A stretch of 64,000 nt of DNA, taken from positions 957,501 through 1,021,500 of the forward strand of contig JAGFBZ010000560.1 in the NCBI GenBank assembly GCA_018398805.1. The letters are read 5' to 3'. The notes beneath the pieces are model-generated. The model had not been told where the DNA came from, ran no database searches, and saw only the letters and a list, made by a program, of their open reading frames with translations. Shown here in pieces: positions 24,780 to 36,835 of this stretch; position 1 is the first letter of the stretch; each line of letters starts with the position of its first letter. A program made the translations under genes and the position numbers. The stretch is from Hirundichthys speculiger (Eukaryota > Chordata > Actinopteri > Beloniformes > Exocoetidae).

Positions 24780-25178
24780 CGCTGCGCCACATCCGCGCGC
24801 GTCGGTGTGTGTTTCTTTAAGAATGTAAGGTGGGTGAGCCCCCCCTCCCTGACGCACGCCTGGTATGCAAACATAAATTTAGCAGCAACGTGTTTGCCGC
24901 GGGAGCAAAATATCTGGAAGCGACCGAGAAGTGTCGCGTCGCCTCCGTCCCGTCTCGGCTGACTTTTCCTTTTTTTTTTTTTTTTCCCACCCCGCGTGTC
25001 GGGGAGCGCAGACGCAGCGCGGCGCGAAAGGGGGGGGAGAGCGGACCTGCTCCTCCGCCAGACTGGACGGACTGGGACCGAGAGAGAGAGAGAGAGAGAT
25101 AGAGAGAGAGAGAGCGGCCAGTCTGTCAGAGGCGTCTGTCAGCAGCTTCAAATTACGTTGAACTTGTTCGCGTCCGGG
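24780..25178 (+). promoter_or_regulatory. CpG-rich promoter and 5'UTR of the signal-peptide gene, with GA repeat
   Basis: The stretch is dense in CpG (for example CCGCGCGCGTCGG and GCAGACGCAGCGCGGCGCG) compared with the AT-rich surroundings. A (GA)n tract lies at 25079-25114, about 65 bases before the start codon. No TATA box is evident. The transcription start cannot be placed. Confidence 0.55.
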
Positions 25179-25232
25179 ATGACTGGAGGCTGTCTGCGGA
25201 CCGCGCTGCTTCTCCTCGCTGCGTGCGTAAAG
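25179..25232 (+). CDS. First coding exon of a secreted or membrane protein (signal peptide); gene not identified
   Basis: The ATG opens MTGGCLRTALLLLAACVK, a short n-region with one Arg followed by an ALLLLAAC hydrophobic core, which is a typical signal peptide. Codon 18 is followed directly by GTAAGC, a strong donor, so intron 1 is phase 0. The exon sits at the end of a CpG-rich region, which supports a true 5' end. No downstream exon is found to 64000, so the first intron exceeds 38.7 kb. Position beside plin2 would suit adamtsl1, whose human orthologue lies near PLIN2 on chromosome 9. Eighteen residues cannot prove this, and any secreted-protein gene remains possible. Confidence 0.55.
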
Positions 25233-25806
25233 GTAAGCTCCAGGGGTTTACGTCCGTCACGTCCGTGCGCCCGTTTGGTTCACTCATCCAGGAGGCTCCT
25301 CTCTGCTGTTGGAGAGTATTTCTTCAATTGATTGAGCGGGATGAGCCACCTGTTGCTCTCAGTCGGACTTGTCCGCTGTCTTTAAAGGCGAAAAATAGGA
25401 ACTCGGATCCGTTTGATAGCTGACATTTTCCCTCATATTTACTTCTAAAGTGTTCCTGATGAATTTATTCCGAGGTGAAAATAGCGCGCGGAGCTGTTTT
25501 TGCTGACTTGTGCAGCCTTCACCATCTTCAGGTGATGCTGAAGGTCTAATGTGGATGACATGGACCACTGATGGTCAAATACTGACAAGAGCAATAAACA
25601 ACAAACAAACAATAGATAACAAACATATCTTCTAAAACAAGTATAAATCTGTGCTCTGATTGGTCCCCAACAGGCCATCAGTCTCTGCAGCCAGGTTCTG
25701 TTTTTAAAGGACTCTTAATGCGCAACAGGAGCCGAGCAGGACTTTTAAGTGGAACACAAAGCAGTTGTTTGGCCCCGCGGGCTGATTTTAGGGCTCAAAA
25801 GGAGGA

Positions 25807-25823
25807 GGGGGGGGGGGGGGGGG
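25807..25823. repeat. Poly(G) run, 17 bases
   Basis: An uninterrupted G run, potentially G-quadruplex forming and prone to length error in sequencing. Confidence 0.9.
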
Positions 25824-26399
25824 TGTCACCGTCGGCATGTGTAAATGACCACGACAGGTGCTAATAGCACTTCAAGGTGATTTGGGCTTTAGACGCACCG
25901 GCTGCTTCAAAGTCCAGTTGGGCCCGTCCGCACTGTAATCAGCTGGTGACAGAAGAGGTGCTTTGGATCCTGCAGCCCCTCCGGGCCACTGTTGGCCTGA
26001 ATATACTGCAGTTTAAGGGGGGGGGGTAAGCACGGGAATGTCTTTTACAGTGAACTTTTGTTGAGCTGAAGCCCTGGAAAGAAAAAAAAAAATAAAATCT
26101 GGTCATCTGTATTACATAATAACCTTTTAAAGGATCCACACATCTGCTTCAGATGTTTAGAATATGATATTGCTACTCCAAGGCTCGTTAAATGTCTCAG
26201 TTGTATACTTTTTGTTCTGAATGTGCTTTTATTAATGCTCAAGTATCATCTGAGGCGATGCCCGCGCGAGCGCCGCTATCTGATTATTTTGCATCTTTTG
26301 TCCAAGAGGTCAGCAGACGACAAAACCTTCCCGTCTGTGCGAGGTGCGATGAGTCAGCACTGGACGTGTACGCGTTCACACGCCTCAAAGTGTGTTGCT

Positions 26400-26420
26400 G
26401 GGGGGGGGGGGGGGGGGGGG
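26400..26420. repeat. Poly(G) run, 21 bases
   Basis: The longest G homopolymer of the window, about 600 bp after the 17-base run. Length is likely unreliable in any assembly. Confidence 0.9.
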
Positions 26421-29400
26421 TCTTTTCTTTTCATCCCTTCTCCTGGGTCAGAGTCTCTGCATTACCACTTGGCAGAAGAATGAGGCTATATTTGAGTTTG
26501 GCTCCTGGAGGTTGTGCCGGTGTGATTTGTTTGTGTGGGGGCCAAATGGCCTGTGGCTCCAAACCCCTAAATAGAGCAGACCTTACTTCGTGGGTGACAT
26601 AATTACATTCCTCACACGACTCTCGGAGGGTCTTCTCGCTCGCGATTTCGTGCTGAGATTTCGAACCGTCCAGAAACGTGTTTGCTTGTCAGTGGATGGG
26701 GGATTTGTCCTCATCCAGAGATCTGGCACCTGCCACGGCTACGAAGCAAATTGAGTATTTTCTTTTTATTCCTATTTGTCATGCTTGCATTTTGCGTCTT
26801 CGGTAGTGAGTTTCCAGTCTGCGGTTGCACACTGGCTGCTACCGGCTCCGTGTAGGGATTTGATTTCGACTTCAAAAGCTCATTGATAAAGATATGTAAC
26901 ATAAATTCCTTTTTTCGCCTAATCAAACATGCAATAAATTGTATTACTTTTCAGGAAAAGCGCGGCGAGTAGCTTTCCACATGTGACGAACATAAATCAG
27001 ACCTGATTGCAGGGGCGCTCACTTCGCCACATGCCTTTTCTCTCATAACTCAGCTGGAATTCGGGAGGAAATTAGCCACAAAAGCAACAGATTTTGATGT
27101 TTGTTCAGGGAAATGATCCCTCTCAGAGTCTTAGCGCAATGAGTACAGTGCATTGAAGTCTGCGGGATTGGGAAGCTTTGGGGTCTAACGGCGGGATTAA
27201 GTGGGGTCACGGCGTGCAAACGGTCCCGGGGGAGCGTCCGTCAACAACAACATCTCTTGTTCTCAGAAACGCGCTCCGTGGCTCGATCGCTCGATCACAA
27301 AGACCGCGGGCTATTCAATTAGTTTTCACGAGCGCCTTTGTTGTGGACGTGAGCAGAATGGGAAGTGAATTAATTCTGAGAGGGGATCGGTCCCTCTTGA
27401 GGAGCAAAGGAAAGGGCTTCTCAGAACATCTGGCCAGTGATGGATGGAGCAAGTTTTTTGGAGCGCGTTAACAAGGCCGAGTGTTTTCAGTTACGCTGCA
27501 AAAGCCTTCATACTCATCTCATTGTTCCCATCTGGGCTTAATCTGCGGACTGGGACTGAGAGTTGTTGAGAGTGAAAGTATATAAGTGTGTGTGTGAGAG
27601 TGTTTGCACTTTCACTCGTGGTCCACGGGCAGAATTCACTGGCGCTCGACTTGCAAAAGTGCCCACAAAATGTTACAATTTTTTTTCACGCTGCCCTCCT
27701 GGAGTCCCTGGCGCGGTGGCAGTGCTTCCTCTGTGCCTGGACTCAGGTGTGCCAGCAGGCTGCTCCTCCGATCCCAGATGCAGAAAGCAGGCATGGGTCG
27801 CCGCAGAGCGAAGCCAAAAGGAAGTAGCTTCCCAGTGTTCTCAATGGGCCAATGAGGGAAAAGTGCGGCAGAACAGAACGAGAAATGGCAAAGAAAGTAC
27901 GGTTTCAGCTGTATTTGCACGGAAACGTTGGCTTGGTTTTCATGAAGCACTTAAAATTTGAGTTTTTTTGTCTTTTTCTTCCATGTCTTTAAAAATCCTG
28001 ATACTGTCAGTTCTTCTTGTGTGCCAGGGAGCCATTGTAACTGAGTCTCAGCAGTCAGGTGGCTTTTGCAGGCAGGTAATGTTTAGAAACAAGTGACAGA
28101 GGCAAAAGTGATGAAGTTTTCTGCAAGTTTTGAAATCTCGCCGTCCTCCTCAACCCTCCAAACGTGTGTGATTTATTTAATTTCTGCAGAAGGAGAAGAT
28201 GTTGACTCAAACATTGGTGTTACTCACTGGTACGATGCACAAATGCACTGTAAAACAAACGTTAGAAAAACTAGAATTTGATGTTGTTTCATTCAATCTG
28301 GATAAAACGCTGCATTCATAACCTGGTAAAGAAGACCCACACAGGGCTACAGCTACGTATTATTCACTGCTAATGGGGGAATAAAATGAGAATAGTCTAA
28401 GATTTACGTCAAATCAATATGGGGAACGTGTTGATCGGTTGCGGCGTCCCCGAAAAGTGCTTCTGGAGCGTAAAGATGGTCCCTTTCCTCGTCTCCGCTG
28501 CCCACCGCCAGTTAAAACAAGTTCCTAATGTCTTGGTTACTTACTGTGCTTTATTAACTTGGACTAAACACAAATGTACATAAATTTTCTGACTGGTTCA
28601 TCCAGTGGAACGCACGGCAGCGCTGCCTTCAGCTTCACAGTAGCTGCAGTTGCTGTGTTTTTTCCGCTGCAGGAGGGAGATGCTAACTCGGCCCCAGCGG
28701 ATACTGGCTCCCTGGACCCCTGCTATGCCTTCCTGGGTCACTGTTTCACCTCTCCTACGTTCCCGTTGTTGCTGCCCAAGGTTGTAACAGTGTCAAGGGG
28801 AACAGAGACATAAAACTAGCCAGCTGTGTGAATGGAGCATGTATCTTATTCACCCGCAGCTGGCAATCTCTGTTTGCTGCTACGCTAGCATACGAGTCGG
28901 ACGTGTACGTAGCTGTCTGCTGTGTTGGCTTGATTAAAAATTACTTAAAAATGACCAAAAAACCCAAAATGTGCAAGCGGCAACCATTTATATTTGTATC
29001 CATCCACAGCAGCGGTTGTTATAGACAAAAATCATGGTTTGAATGAGCAGCAAATGCGGTAACTAAGTTTTTACAGTCCTCTTATGTAGAGCCAGCTACA
29101 CGAGAGGCACACTTTCATTTTCAAGACAAAGCTGAGAGCTTTGTCTTTTTTGCTTCTATTATTTATTTTAGCATTTCACTGCCATTCGAAAAATTGCTTT
29201 TGAACTCATGTTAATCTTTTAACCTCTTACATGTTGTTTATTTCCACAGTAAGTGTCTTTCTAAGCGTTGGTTTGGTGTTTGGAAAGTGCTGCATAAATA
29301 AAGCCGAGCTGAAACTGCGGTTGGCATCGCGTCTGAAAGGCCCGTGACAGTTGTTGTGACTGATGATACACAAAACCTGACGGGGTGCTTGTATTTTCTT

Positions 29401-31115
29401 ACTCCAGGACCTAATTTTTTCATTTAATGGAATTGTTTGACGTTTTCGGGAAGTTTGTTATTCTTGCGGACGTCTAAAGACCACCAGTTGCTCTCAGTTG
29501 TCGGTGGCTAGCCTAGCCTAGCTTAAGGAAGGGTTACAGGAGCTGCGTTTTTCTCCAACAACAACCGACCGGAAACCTTAGAGCTCAGTCATTAACAGTT
29601 TACACTTCATTTGTTTAAACTGGTTGAAAAAATGTGACGTTTATTTGGAAGAGAAAATTGGAGTTTTTCAGAGCTTATCGGTTTTGAGTGACCAGTAGGG
29701 GGCAGTAATGACGCGGTTAAGGCTGGACTGGAAGTTTGCTGACAGACAGTCAGACAGACCGCAGTTATCTTTGGTCAGCGCGAACCTAAGATAGCTGTTC
29801 TGTCGCCCTTCGTTCGCTGATGCCAAGCGTCATAAATCTCCTCGACTCATTAGAGCATGAAAGAGAAGAAACATAATTCCCAAAATGCCGGAGTATTGCT
29901 TTAACATCGGGAACTAATGAACAAAGAGGGCTTTGTGAGTACTGAATAGATGGGGAAAACAGAATTTGGCTTCTGCCGCTTCCCCTCCAGAATCCCACTG
30001 AACATGATATTGTTGTTTACCTTTCCATCACTTGTTGCTGACTACTAATAACATGGCGAGACTGAGTGGCCAGAGCGGCCCGTGCCAGCAAATGGCATAA
30101 CCCACTGGAATCATGTTGCAGTGCTCTGCCAGCGAGTAAACAAGAGGACACGGTGTACAGACTTCATTATCAGAAAAAAAAAAAGAAGAAAAAACCCAGA
30201 AAAACATTCTGTATTTTGTGGTTGAACTCTCGCCGTGCCACACGCATGACAGTTTCTCACCACGCTGCCGTCACGCGTTGATGAAAGAGCTGCCAGCAGA
30301 TGGCAACGTCACAGCAGATGCACCTTTTTCTGCTTGCAGCTCGGTAGTGATAGCCTTCGCGGCTCCCACGCCGGGACAGCTGTGCTGTGATTTCGCAGGT
30401 GGCTACCCTCTGTCCCTGCTCTGCTTCCCCCCGGAGCCCGCCGCACAAGTATTTGTTCCTTCATCATGAGGTTTATTTGTTATTGGCGTGCCTGAAAGCC
30501 GAGCCTCTGGCATTCTGATCCTCTGATGAAATATTTTGGGCTCCGTCTGTGGCGAGCCCACGTCCCCTCCGTCAGCGTGATTGAGCGTTGTTGTTTTATG
30601 CTGTTGTGTGTTCCTGGACGCCAGCTTGAACTTCATCTGCGGGAGCCGGGGCCCTCCCGTGCATCATCTGGCCAACACATTTCTCATGCACGGCTAATCT
30701 TAAAGGCTGCGAGACGCCGCCGCGGATCCGCTCTGCCTCGACACGAGCACATGCACATCCGTCTGTTGTGCTCTGCCCCGGCCTTGACCTTAGACCCATC
30801 CCGGGGTGAGATCGCTACGGGAGTGCCGGGGAGCGGCGCTAACGAGAGGGGAGAAGGAGCACTTGGGCTTCTCTGGTGACACCTAATTAGAAGGGAGGTT
30901 TTTAGTGTTTGTCTGTCTGCTGAAACAGCACTGGGGAGGACTGTGAGGGGAGAGATGGAGGTCATACTGACACTACAAAGGGTAGAAGAGAAGAAAGAAC
31001 CGATGAAGAGCAGAAGATGATAGATGCAAAGTAGCCCAAAGCAGGGGCTTAGCTTTCAGTAGGAAAAAGAACTGATGAAAAAGGTAGAGGTATTTGGGAA
31101 AAAGATAGTGGAAAG

Positions 31116-31488
31116 TAGGGGTTGGCAAGGACCTCGCAATACGATATGTATCATGATACTTGGGTCGCGATATTATCGCGATATTGCGATATTCTACCCA
31201 GTTAATATCAAAATTAAAAGTAGAGATGAAAAATCAAGTTGCTGTATATGTTCATCAGATGATATTGATCATTTAGAGGACAAATTGAGTCAAAACTGAT
31301 TTGCTTCAAAACAACCTATTTATTGTTTATTATTAGTGTTTTTGCACATTTAAATATTAAACAATTTAAATGTTGAAATTAAACAATTTTCCTTTAAAAA
31401 ATCGATATTAGGAGCTGAAAAATCGATATTATATTGGGTGGCCAAAAATCACGATATATTGCCAAATCGATTTTTTTTCACACCCCTA
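31116..31488 (-). mobile_element. Full-length ATCGATTT-family hAT copy within the composite
   Basis: Read on the minus strand it starts TAGGGGTGTGAAAAAAAATC and runs through GTGCAAAAACACTAATAATA to the TTGCCAACCCCTA end, collinear with 43078-43469. Its head-side neighbour is ATTATCAC, the inverse of the GTGATAAT target duplication of the 43-kb copy. Its tail-side neighbour is GTGGAAAG instead. Confidence 0.9.
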
Positions 31489-31625
31489 ATTATCACACGT
31501 TCTTTACGGTGTTTGGATGAAGTTACTGTATGGTGTCTTTTCTTAACCAAAGCAACCAGCTGGTACAGAACTTTTCACATCTACAACAAACAAATAGCAT
31601 GGCTATACGTATGGATGGATTGAAC

Positions 31626-32264
31626 TAGTGCTGGGCAATATGACGATATATATCGTGGGGACAATATAAAAGTGTATATCGTGCCATTTCTCTTCTATCT
31701 ATATCGTTTCTAACCTAATTTTATCAATTATTACAGCAAATATGTAATTAAATAACCTGCAACGATAAATTTGATAGAATCATATCTACTTCTACAAAGT
31801 AGCCTTTTATGTTTGCACTTTTATTCATGGTTAATGCCTTAAACAGAGTTCTCTTCAACCCTGATGTTTACTTTAGACACTTTATATTGGTTTACAAACT
31901 TTGCACTACAAGGTTACAGATTTCAGAAAGTTGAAAAATAATTTGTGTTTATTTTTTATAGCTGAACTTCAGTGCAAAAATGTGTTTTTCCTCTTGGAAA
32001 CTGTTGTGCACTTTAAAAAAAAATGTGAAAGCTACTGTACCTCTGTACCTACCTGTTTTTGCTGCACTAAAAATGTATTTGTGACAGTTCAGCTAAATGT
32101 CCTTTCAAAATAAAGTTGAAAGTAAGCAATGACATTTTTTGTCAAACTTTTCAGAGAATAACTGAAAACATACTTTATTATGGTATATCGTGATATATAT
32201 CGTTATCGTGATATAAAATAGTCCATATCGTGATATATGATTTTTTCCATATCGCCCAACACTG
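31626..32264 (+). mobile_element. Non-autonomous hAT (GATATATATCG family), copy 1, nested in the composite
   Basis: It begins TAGTGCTGGGCAATATGACG and ends CGCCCAACACTG, with duplication GATTGAAC (31618-31625) and GATGGAAC (32265-32272), one mismatch. The undisrupted target can be read in the 43-kb region, where GATGGAAC (minus strand) is single. A sister copy in the opposite orientation is at 46934-47569. Confidence 0.88.
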
Positions 32265-32419
32265 GATGGAACTAAGAAGCAGTCAGTTTTGAAGACTGAA
32301 AATCTTGAAAAAAAAATTGAAAAATCGATATTAAGAGCTGAAAAATCGATATTATATTGGGCGGCCGAAAATCACGATATATTGCCAAATCGATTTTTTT
32401 TCACATCCCTAGTGGAAAG

Positions 32420-33807
32420 TAATGTGCCATCCAGATAAAATTCAAAACCTACCTCACGAGTGGAAAAAAAAAGAAGAAGAGAAAAAAGGCGCAACATTTT
32501 TGCCAGTGAGGAAGGTAAAATAAAACTAGTAAAATGTAATATGGAGCTTCAAGGTGGGCGAGGGCCACATCTGATGATGCAGAGGAGCGAGTTATTAATG
32601 GAGTGATGATAACGTGGAGCTGGGTGATAGCAAGGGGAGGAATGGACACACGGTATACAGATGTATGAAGAAATGTGGAAAAAAAAATATCGATGGAGTG
32701 AGAAGAGCTGCATGAGCCACGCCGAGGAAACACAAGCCAAGCGGGACTGTCAACAGAGAGTATGGGAGGAAAACAAGAACAGTTCAAGTCCATCTTACTG
32801 GTCGCGATGGAGATGCACTGATTCCAGATCCACTCGCTGGTCGACAGGCATGACAAACAAATAAGAGGCCAGCGATCTCACTCGCTGACCTCACTCCTTT
32901 GGGAGGGGGGGGAGGTTGCATGCGAGTGTGAGAACAGTTAGGAGTGAGAGGAAAAGTACGGATGGGCCGCTAAACCCGGTGGAAACACGAGTGACTGAGG
33001 GCCCGCGGTGCCGCTCGCTGACAGGGTCTCCACGGCTGACTGTGGCGAATGTTTGTAAAGCTAATGATGCTTCCTGGGGTTTTCACATCTGTTTCCCCCC
33101 GTGGCCACATGTGTTTTGAGTAAACTTTGGGCGGCCACGACCGAAAAAACAAGAGACCCTGTTCCAAATGAGGTGCTATTAGGATTAGCGTGCATATTTC
33201 CACAGAAGCAGATTGATGAGCGTGTAATCGTGCAGGGTAGGTGCGTGGATCTTTGTGAAAACGAGCAAGCTTTTGTCTTCTACATAAATCTCTCCCCATG
33301 GCCCAAAGCTCAGATAAAAAAAAAAATGACTGAAAATAAACAGGCCTGCATGGATCCAGCAGTAGCTAATAGATATATTTACATCCTGTGTCGAGCTCTA
33401 AATTTCAGAGCATTGTAGCGGTGTTCCCCCTTTTCCATGTCAAAGAAAATTACACAAAGAATTTGCAAAATGTTCATGCAGAAGACAAGAGCTATTTCCT
33501 TCCTTTGTTAAATGAGTAATTTTGACTTTGTGTTGCCAAGATCAGCAAAGATTGAAAGTTCAACATAGTCAATTTAAGATTAAGGGCTTGAACATGGTTC
33601 TGCGGCCGCTCTGCACTGACGCTTCACAACACATGTTGAGATTAAATTAGGGTGTCGGTCCCTGAGCTCTGCTCTGCTGGAGGGAAGAGAAGTCATGGTG
33701 GACAAAGATCTGTGGTTGTTCAGATAATCAAGACTGTCCTCCTGCAGATATTCCTTGTTTTTTTTTTTTGTTTTTTTAGGCTTCGTCCTTTTTTTTAGGC
33801 TGATTTA
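32420..33807. other. Intron DNA without a recognised element
   Basis: No supported gene, and only short homopolymers. Confidence 0.5.
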
Positions 33808-33809
33808 TA

Positions 33810-34556
33810 CAGTGGTACCTCTACTTAGGAACGTCTACATATGAAATTTTTAGGTAACGAAATGCCTCAACGGGAAAATATTACCTTTTGTTACGAAAGA
33901 AATTTCAGGATACGAAAGGCAGAAATACAGTAGCGATGCTACCCGCAGCTCCCAGAGTTTAGCGAACGTAAACATACTTGTAGCTGCTCTGTATCTCAGT
34001 TTGAAAGCGGTGCGTCCGAGCTGCTCTGCCATTGGCTATCGCTAAGCATCTTCCTGGCATCCCATTGGCTAGGAGGCCCCTCGTCTGTATGAGCGTAACC
34101 CAGCAACCCAGGTAAACAAACAATTTTTACCTCCGCCAAGGAGGTTATGTTTTTGCTGGCGTTTATCTGTCTGTCTGTCTTCAAGATAACTCAAAATGTT
34201 ATGGGTGGATTTTGATGAAATATTTAGGAGTTGTCAGAAATGTGAAAAGGAAGAACTGATTTCATTTTGGGTGTGATCCGGAAGAAATCCTGGATTCTGG
34301 ATCACTTTCAAATTTTCGATAATTGTTACCCTCGGTGGAGGTCTGCGCTCTCCGAGTGCTTTTCTAGTTCTAACATGTATTTCTTACAGGTTTTTATGTC
34401 ATTTCATGTATTATTTATAAAAAAAATATCTTCGAATTTTGTGGAGCTTGGAACGGATTAGGGCATTTACATGTAAAACGCGTCTCTACTCACGAAATAT
34501 TCAGGTTACGAAACTACTTCCAGAACCAATTAATTTCGTAAGTAGAGGTACTAGTG
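33810..34556. mobile_element. Non-autonomous mariner/pogo-like element (CAGTGGTACCTCTACTTA ends)
   Basis: The left end CAGTGGTACCTCTACTTAGG and the inverted right end CACTAGTACCTCTACTTACG are flanked by TA (33808-33809, 34557-34558), the Tc1/mariner/pogo target. Inverted arms extend over about 35 bp (TACGAAA... blocks). Another element is nested at 34129-34369. No transposase remains. Confidence 0.75.
34129..34369 (+). mobile_element. Short copy of the CCGCCAAGGAGG element, nested
   Basis: It begins ACCTCCGCCAAGGAGGTTAT, contains CAAGATAACTCAAAATGTTA and CCTGGATTCTGGATCACTTT, and ends GGTGGAGGTCTGCGCTCTCC then GAGTGCTTTTCTAGTT. It lacks the 182-bp internal repeat found in the copy at 57562-58149. 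Superfamily not assigned. Confidence 0.75.
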
Positions 34557-34558
34557 TA

Positions 34559-36157
34559 CATCTGCGTCAAAGCGACAGCGCATCTACACCATCGGCATCC
34601 GTCACCTAAATGTAACCGCGAGTCACGATATCGCAGGACTCGTGCCTGGTAGATTTGTTCTTCTTCGTCTTTGTATTTCCCGCCACTGCTTCTTCTTTGC
34701 CGCTTTCAAGTCGGGTTAAAACGATAGTTTGCAGCAGTGTCCGTGAAAACGACAACTCAACACTTATCAGCGCCAACTCACAAAAAAAAAATCCACTTTA
34801 TTTGCTCCGTTGCTACGTCTGAGCTACGTACAGGAAGCAAACAAAAGGAAGCTCGGCCCTGCGAGCTACAGCGCTGCAGAAGGAACCTGCGCTGCCCTCT
34901 AGTGGTTGGTGGTGGGATTACCGGCGACGCAAACATTAGGGGCTGTGCGTAGCCTACGCGCGTACCTTTTATGCAGAAGCACAAATCGGCCTTGAGCGCC
35001 ACGGTTTATTGGAGCGTTCATTCAGGAAACTGGATGAAACTGGAGTGACGAGGCCAGAGCTGGAGTTTTTCTCCGGATATTAGCGGTTAGAAGAAGATGC
35101 AGGCATCTACGATAAAACTGTTGAAATGCTCTGCAGAAGTGTGATCTGCAGAGGTAAATTGCAAGCGACTGATTCACTGAAATCAATGATGAAAAAATTC
35201 AGGGCTGCAGGAAGAGCTGCCGACCCGCGGGACGGCGGGCACCGGGGAAGCGGGTCAGTCGGTCAACGCTGCTGACTCTTACCGGCGGTTGCACCGGTCA
35301 TCAGAGAAACAAAGACGGCAGCGGAGAGGGATGGATTAAGAGCATCAGCTCATCAGGTCTGGGGCTGGGAGTTTCTTGCTTCCCTTCTTCTCGTCCTGCG
35401 CTTGTGTAGTTGGCGTTCTCTCTCTGCAGACCAAAGCTGCACACGTAGCATGAATGAAGAGTGCCATTAACAAGCTGCAAGCTCAGGATCTGCACAACGC
35501 AATGCAAAACAGACTCACTGCAGAGACTAATGCTGACCAAACTCACAAATGTGCTTTATGTTTCTTGTCAGATTGGAAATTCATGACTGAAAATGCTTGA
35601 AACTTGATTTAGTGTTGTGTTCAAGAGCTGGAGGACTGCAGGGAAGTCTGTCTGCATTGCTTTGGTAACCCCTTCAGCATCAACCCCTAACCCTCACCCT
35701 CACTAAAGGACCACGGAAATCTTTACCTTCTAAAACAGCTAAGACTGTTACTTTAAATAGTGGCTTGAGGATGAGCTCTACAAGATAATATTCACACTGC
35801 GTCTTCCTCTGACTGCATTGAAATTAGTGGACTCCTATTACTGGTGCATAAACACGTGTTTATGAGCTGTTTGAGTGCATACGTGCAGGTCGTAATCTAT
35901 TAGAATGGAGATTACGTCACTGTGAACCAGACGGTTTTGCATTCATCTCCGTAGTGCAGTGAAATTTAGAATTAGGCTTTTAATGAGCTTAACATTGCAC
36001 TCATATGCAGTACTTGACTGATTACAATTTCCACCAAAGGTAGGTGTACGTGCGCAGTCTTGTGACTTCTCTCTGTGTGGTGCGGTGTGACCGAAAGGTC
36101 CGTTTAAGTTCCTTATTTCCAGGCTGCTTCAGGGATTACTATAATCCACGGTGTCCC
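34559..36157. other. Intron DNA; possible decayed MITE near 34900-34980
   Basis: GCGTAGCCTACGCGCGTACC (34947-34966) resembles the terminus of an abundant fish MITE, but its partner end is not clear. Nothing else is supported. Confidence 0.35.
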
Positions 36158-36165
36158 CCCTATAT

Positions 36166-36827
36166 CAGGGGTGTCAGACTCGATTTTCACTGAGGGCCAC
36201 ATCAGCATCATGGTGGCCCTCGAAGGGCCAGACTAACAGCATGAATGTAACAAAATGCAATATAAATCAAAATAAATAAAACTACACCTTGTTAAATAAC
36301 GGTTTCTGTATTTATTATGTATTCAAGTGTCAAATATTTAACAATTATTATAAATATTATATTAAACTCAGGGTTTGTGGTTGTAAACCTGCTCTGGCAC
36401 AGGTGATGGTTAGAAGCGGAAGTGATTCTTTGTTTTACTTGCAGGCTAAATTTAGCATAGTTAGTCCATTTAGCATACTGATATTCATTTTCTCATCGTT
36501 CATGAAGCTGTCTTCCTTCTGCATCAAATTTTCTTTTCTTGGACATGTTGAGGTTAGTTTGTAGAGGTTTTTCTTAAGTTCGTCAGTTCTGAAAATCGTC
36601 TTGATGTCTTCCTCATGGTTAAATACTGTTATCTTGTGGGTAACAACGAAATGCATTATGGGAGATGTAGTTTATTGTCCATATGCGCTTTAAAGCGCCG
36701 TAAGATTATTTTAAGTCTCAGAATATTGGTTAAAAATTTAAGCTAATAATGCACAAGCTCTCGAGGGCCACATAAAATGACGTGGCGGGCCACATTTGGC
36801 CCACGGGCCTTGTGTTTGACACATGTG
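36166..36827 (+). mobile_element. Non-autonomous hAT (CAGGGGTGTC family), copy 2
   Basis: Begins CAGGGGTGTCAGACTCG and ends TTTGACACATGTG, with a perfect 8-bp duplication CCCTATAT (36158-36165, 36828-36835). It shares both ends and the interior with 11191-11642 but keeps about 200 extra internal bases. Confidence 0.93.
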
Positions 36828-36835
36828 CCCTATAT

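Larger units (their letters stand above)
25233..31107. other. Start of the long first intron; no second exon seen
   Basis: Poly-G runs at 25807-25823 and 26400-26420 are the main landmarks. ORFs here lack domains and splice logic. One donor/acceptor-bounded stretch (30340-30398) was tested and rejected. Conserved non-coding elements may be present but cannot be recognised without alignment. Confidence 0.5.
31116..32411 (-). mobile_element. Composite hAT structure: full copy, captured flank and second terminal piece in one target duplication
   Basis: The outer borders carry a perfect 8-bp duplication GTGGAAAG (31108-31115, 32412-32419). Inside, in order: a full ATCGATTT-family copy in reverse orientation (31116-31488); about 137 bp (31489-31625) matching the reverse complement of the DNA left of the sister copy at 43078; a nested different hAT (31626-32264); the last 29 bp of the captured flank (32265-32293); about 20 bp of filler; and a truncated head end of the same family (about 32318-32411, ending TTTTTTTTCACATCCCTA). 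The outer ends belong to two different copies. Confidence 0.85.

Noticed and set aside
26192..26602. 136-codon open frame
   Set aside because: It depends on reading a 21-G homopolymer as poly-Gly. No domain or gene context.
30340..30398. Possible second exon (TGCTTGCAG acceptor, CGCAG/GTGGCT donor)
   Set aside because: Intron 1 after 25232 is phase 0, and in that phase this stretch meets a TGA at its 17th codon. The alternative frame shows no recognisable domain.
31901..32113. 70-codon frame shared with 47066-47308
   Set aside because: It is conserved only because both lie in copies of the same non-autonomous hAT. It is not transposase and has no start context.
35682..35704. Telomere-like CCCTAACCCTCACCCTCAC
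   Set aside because: Too short and irregular to be an interstitial telomere array.
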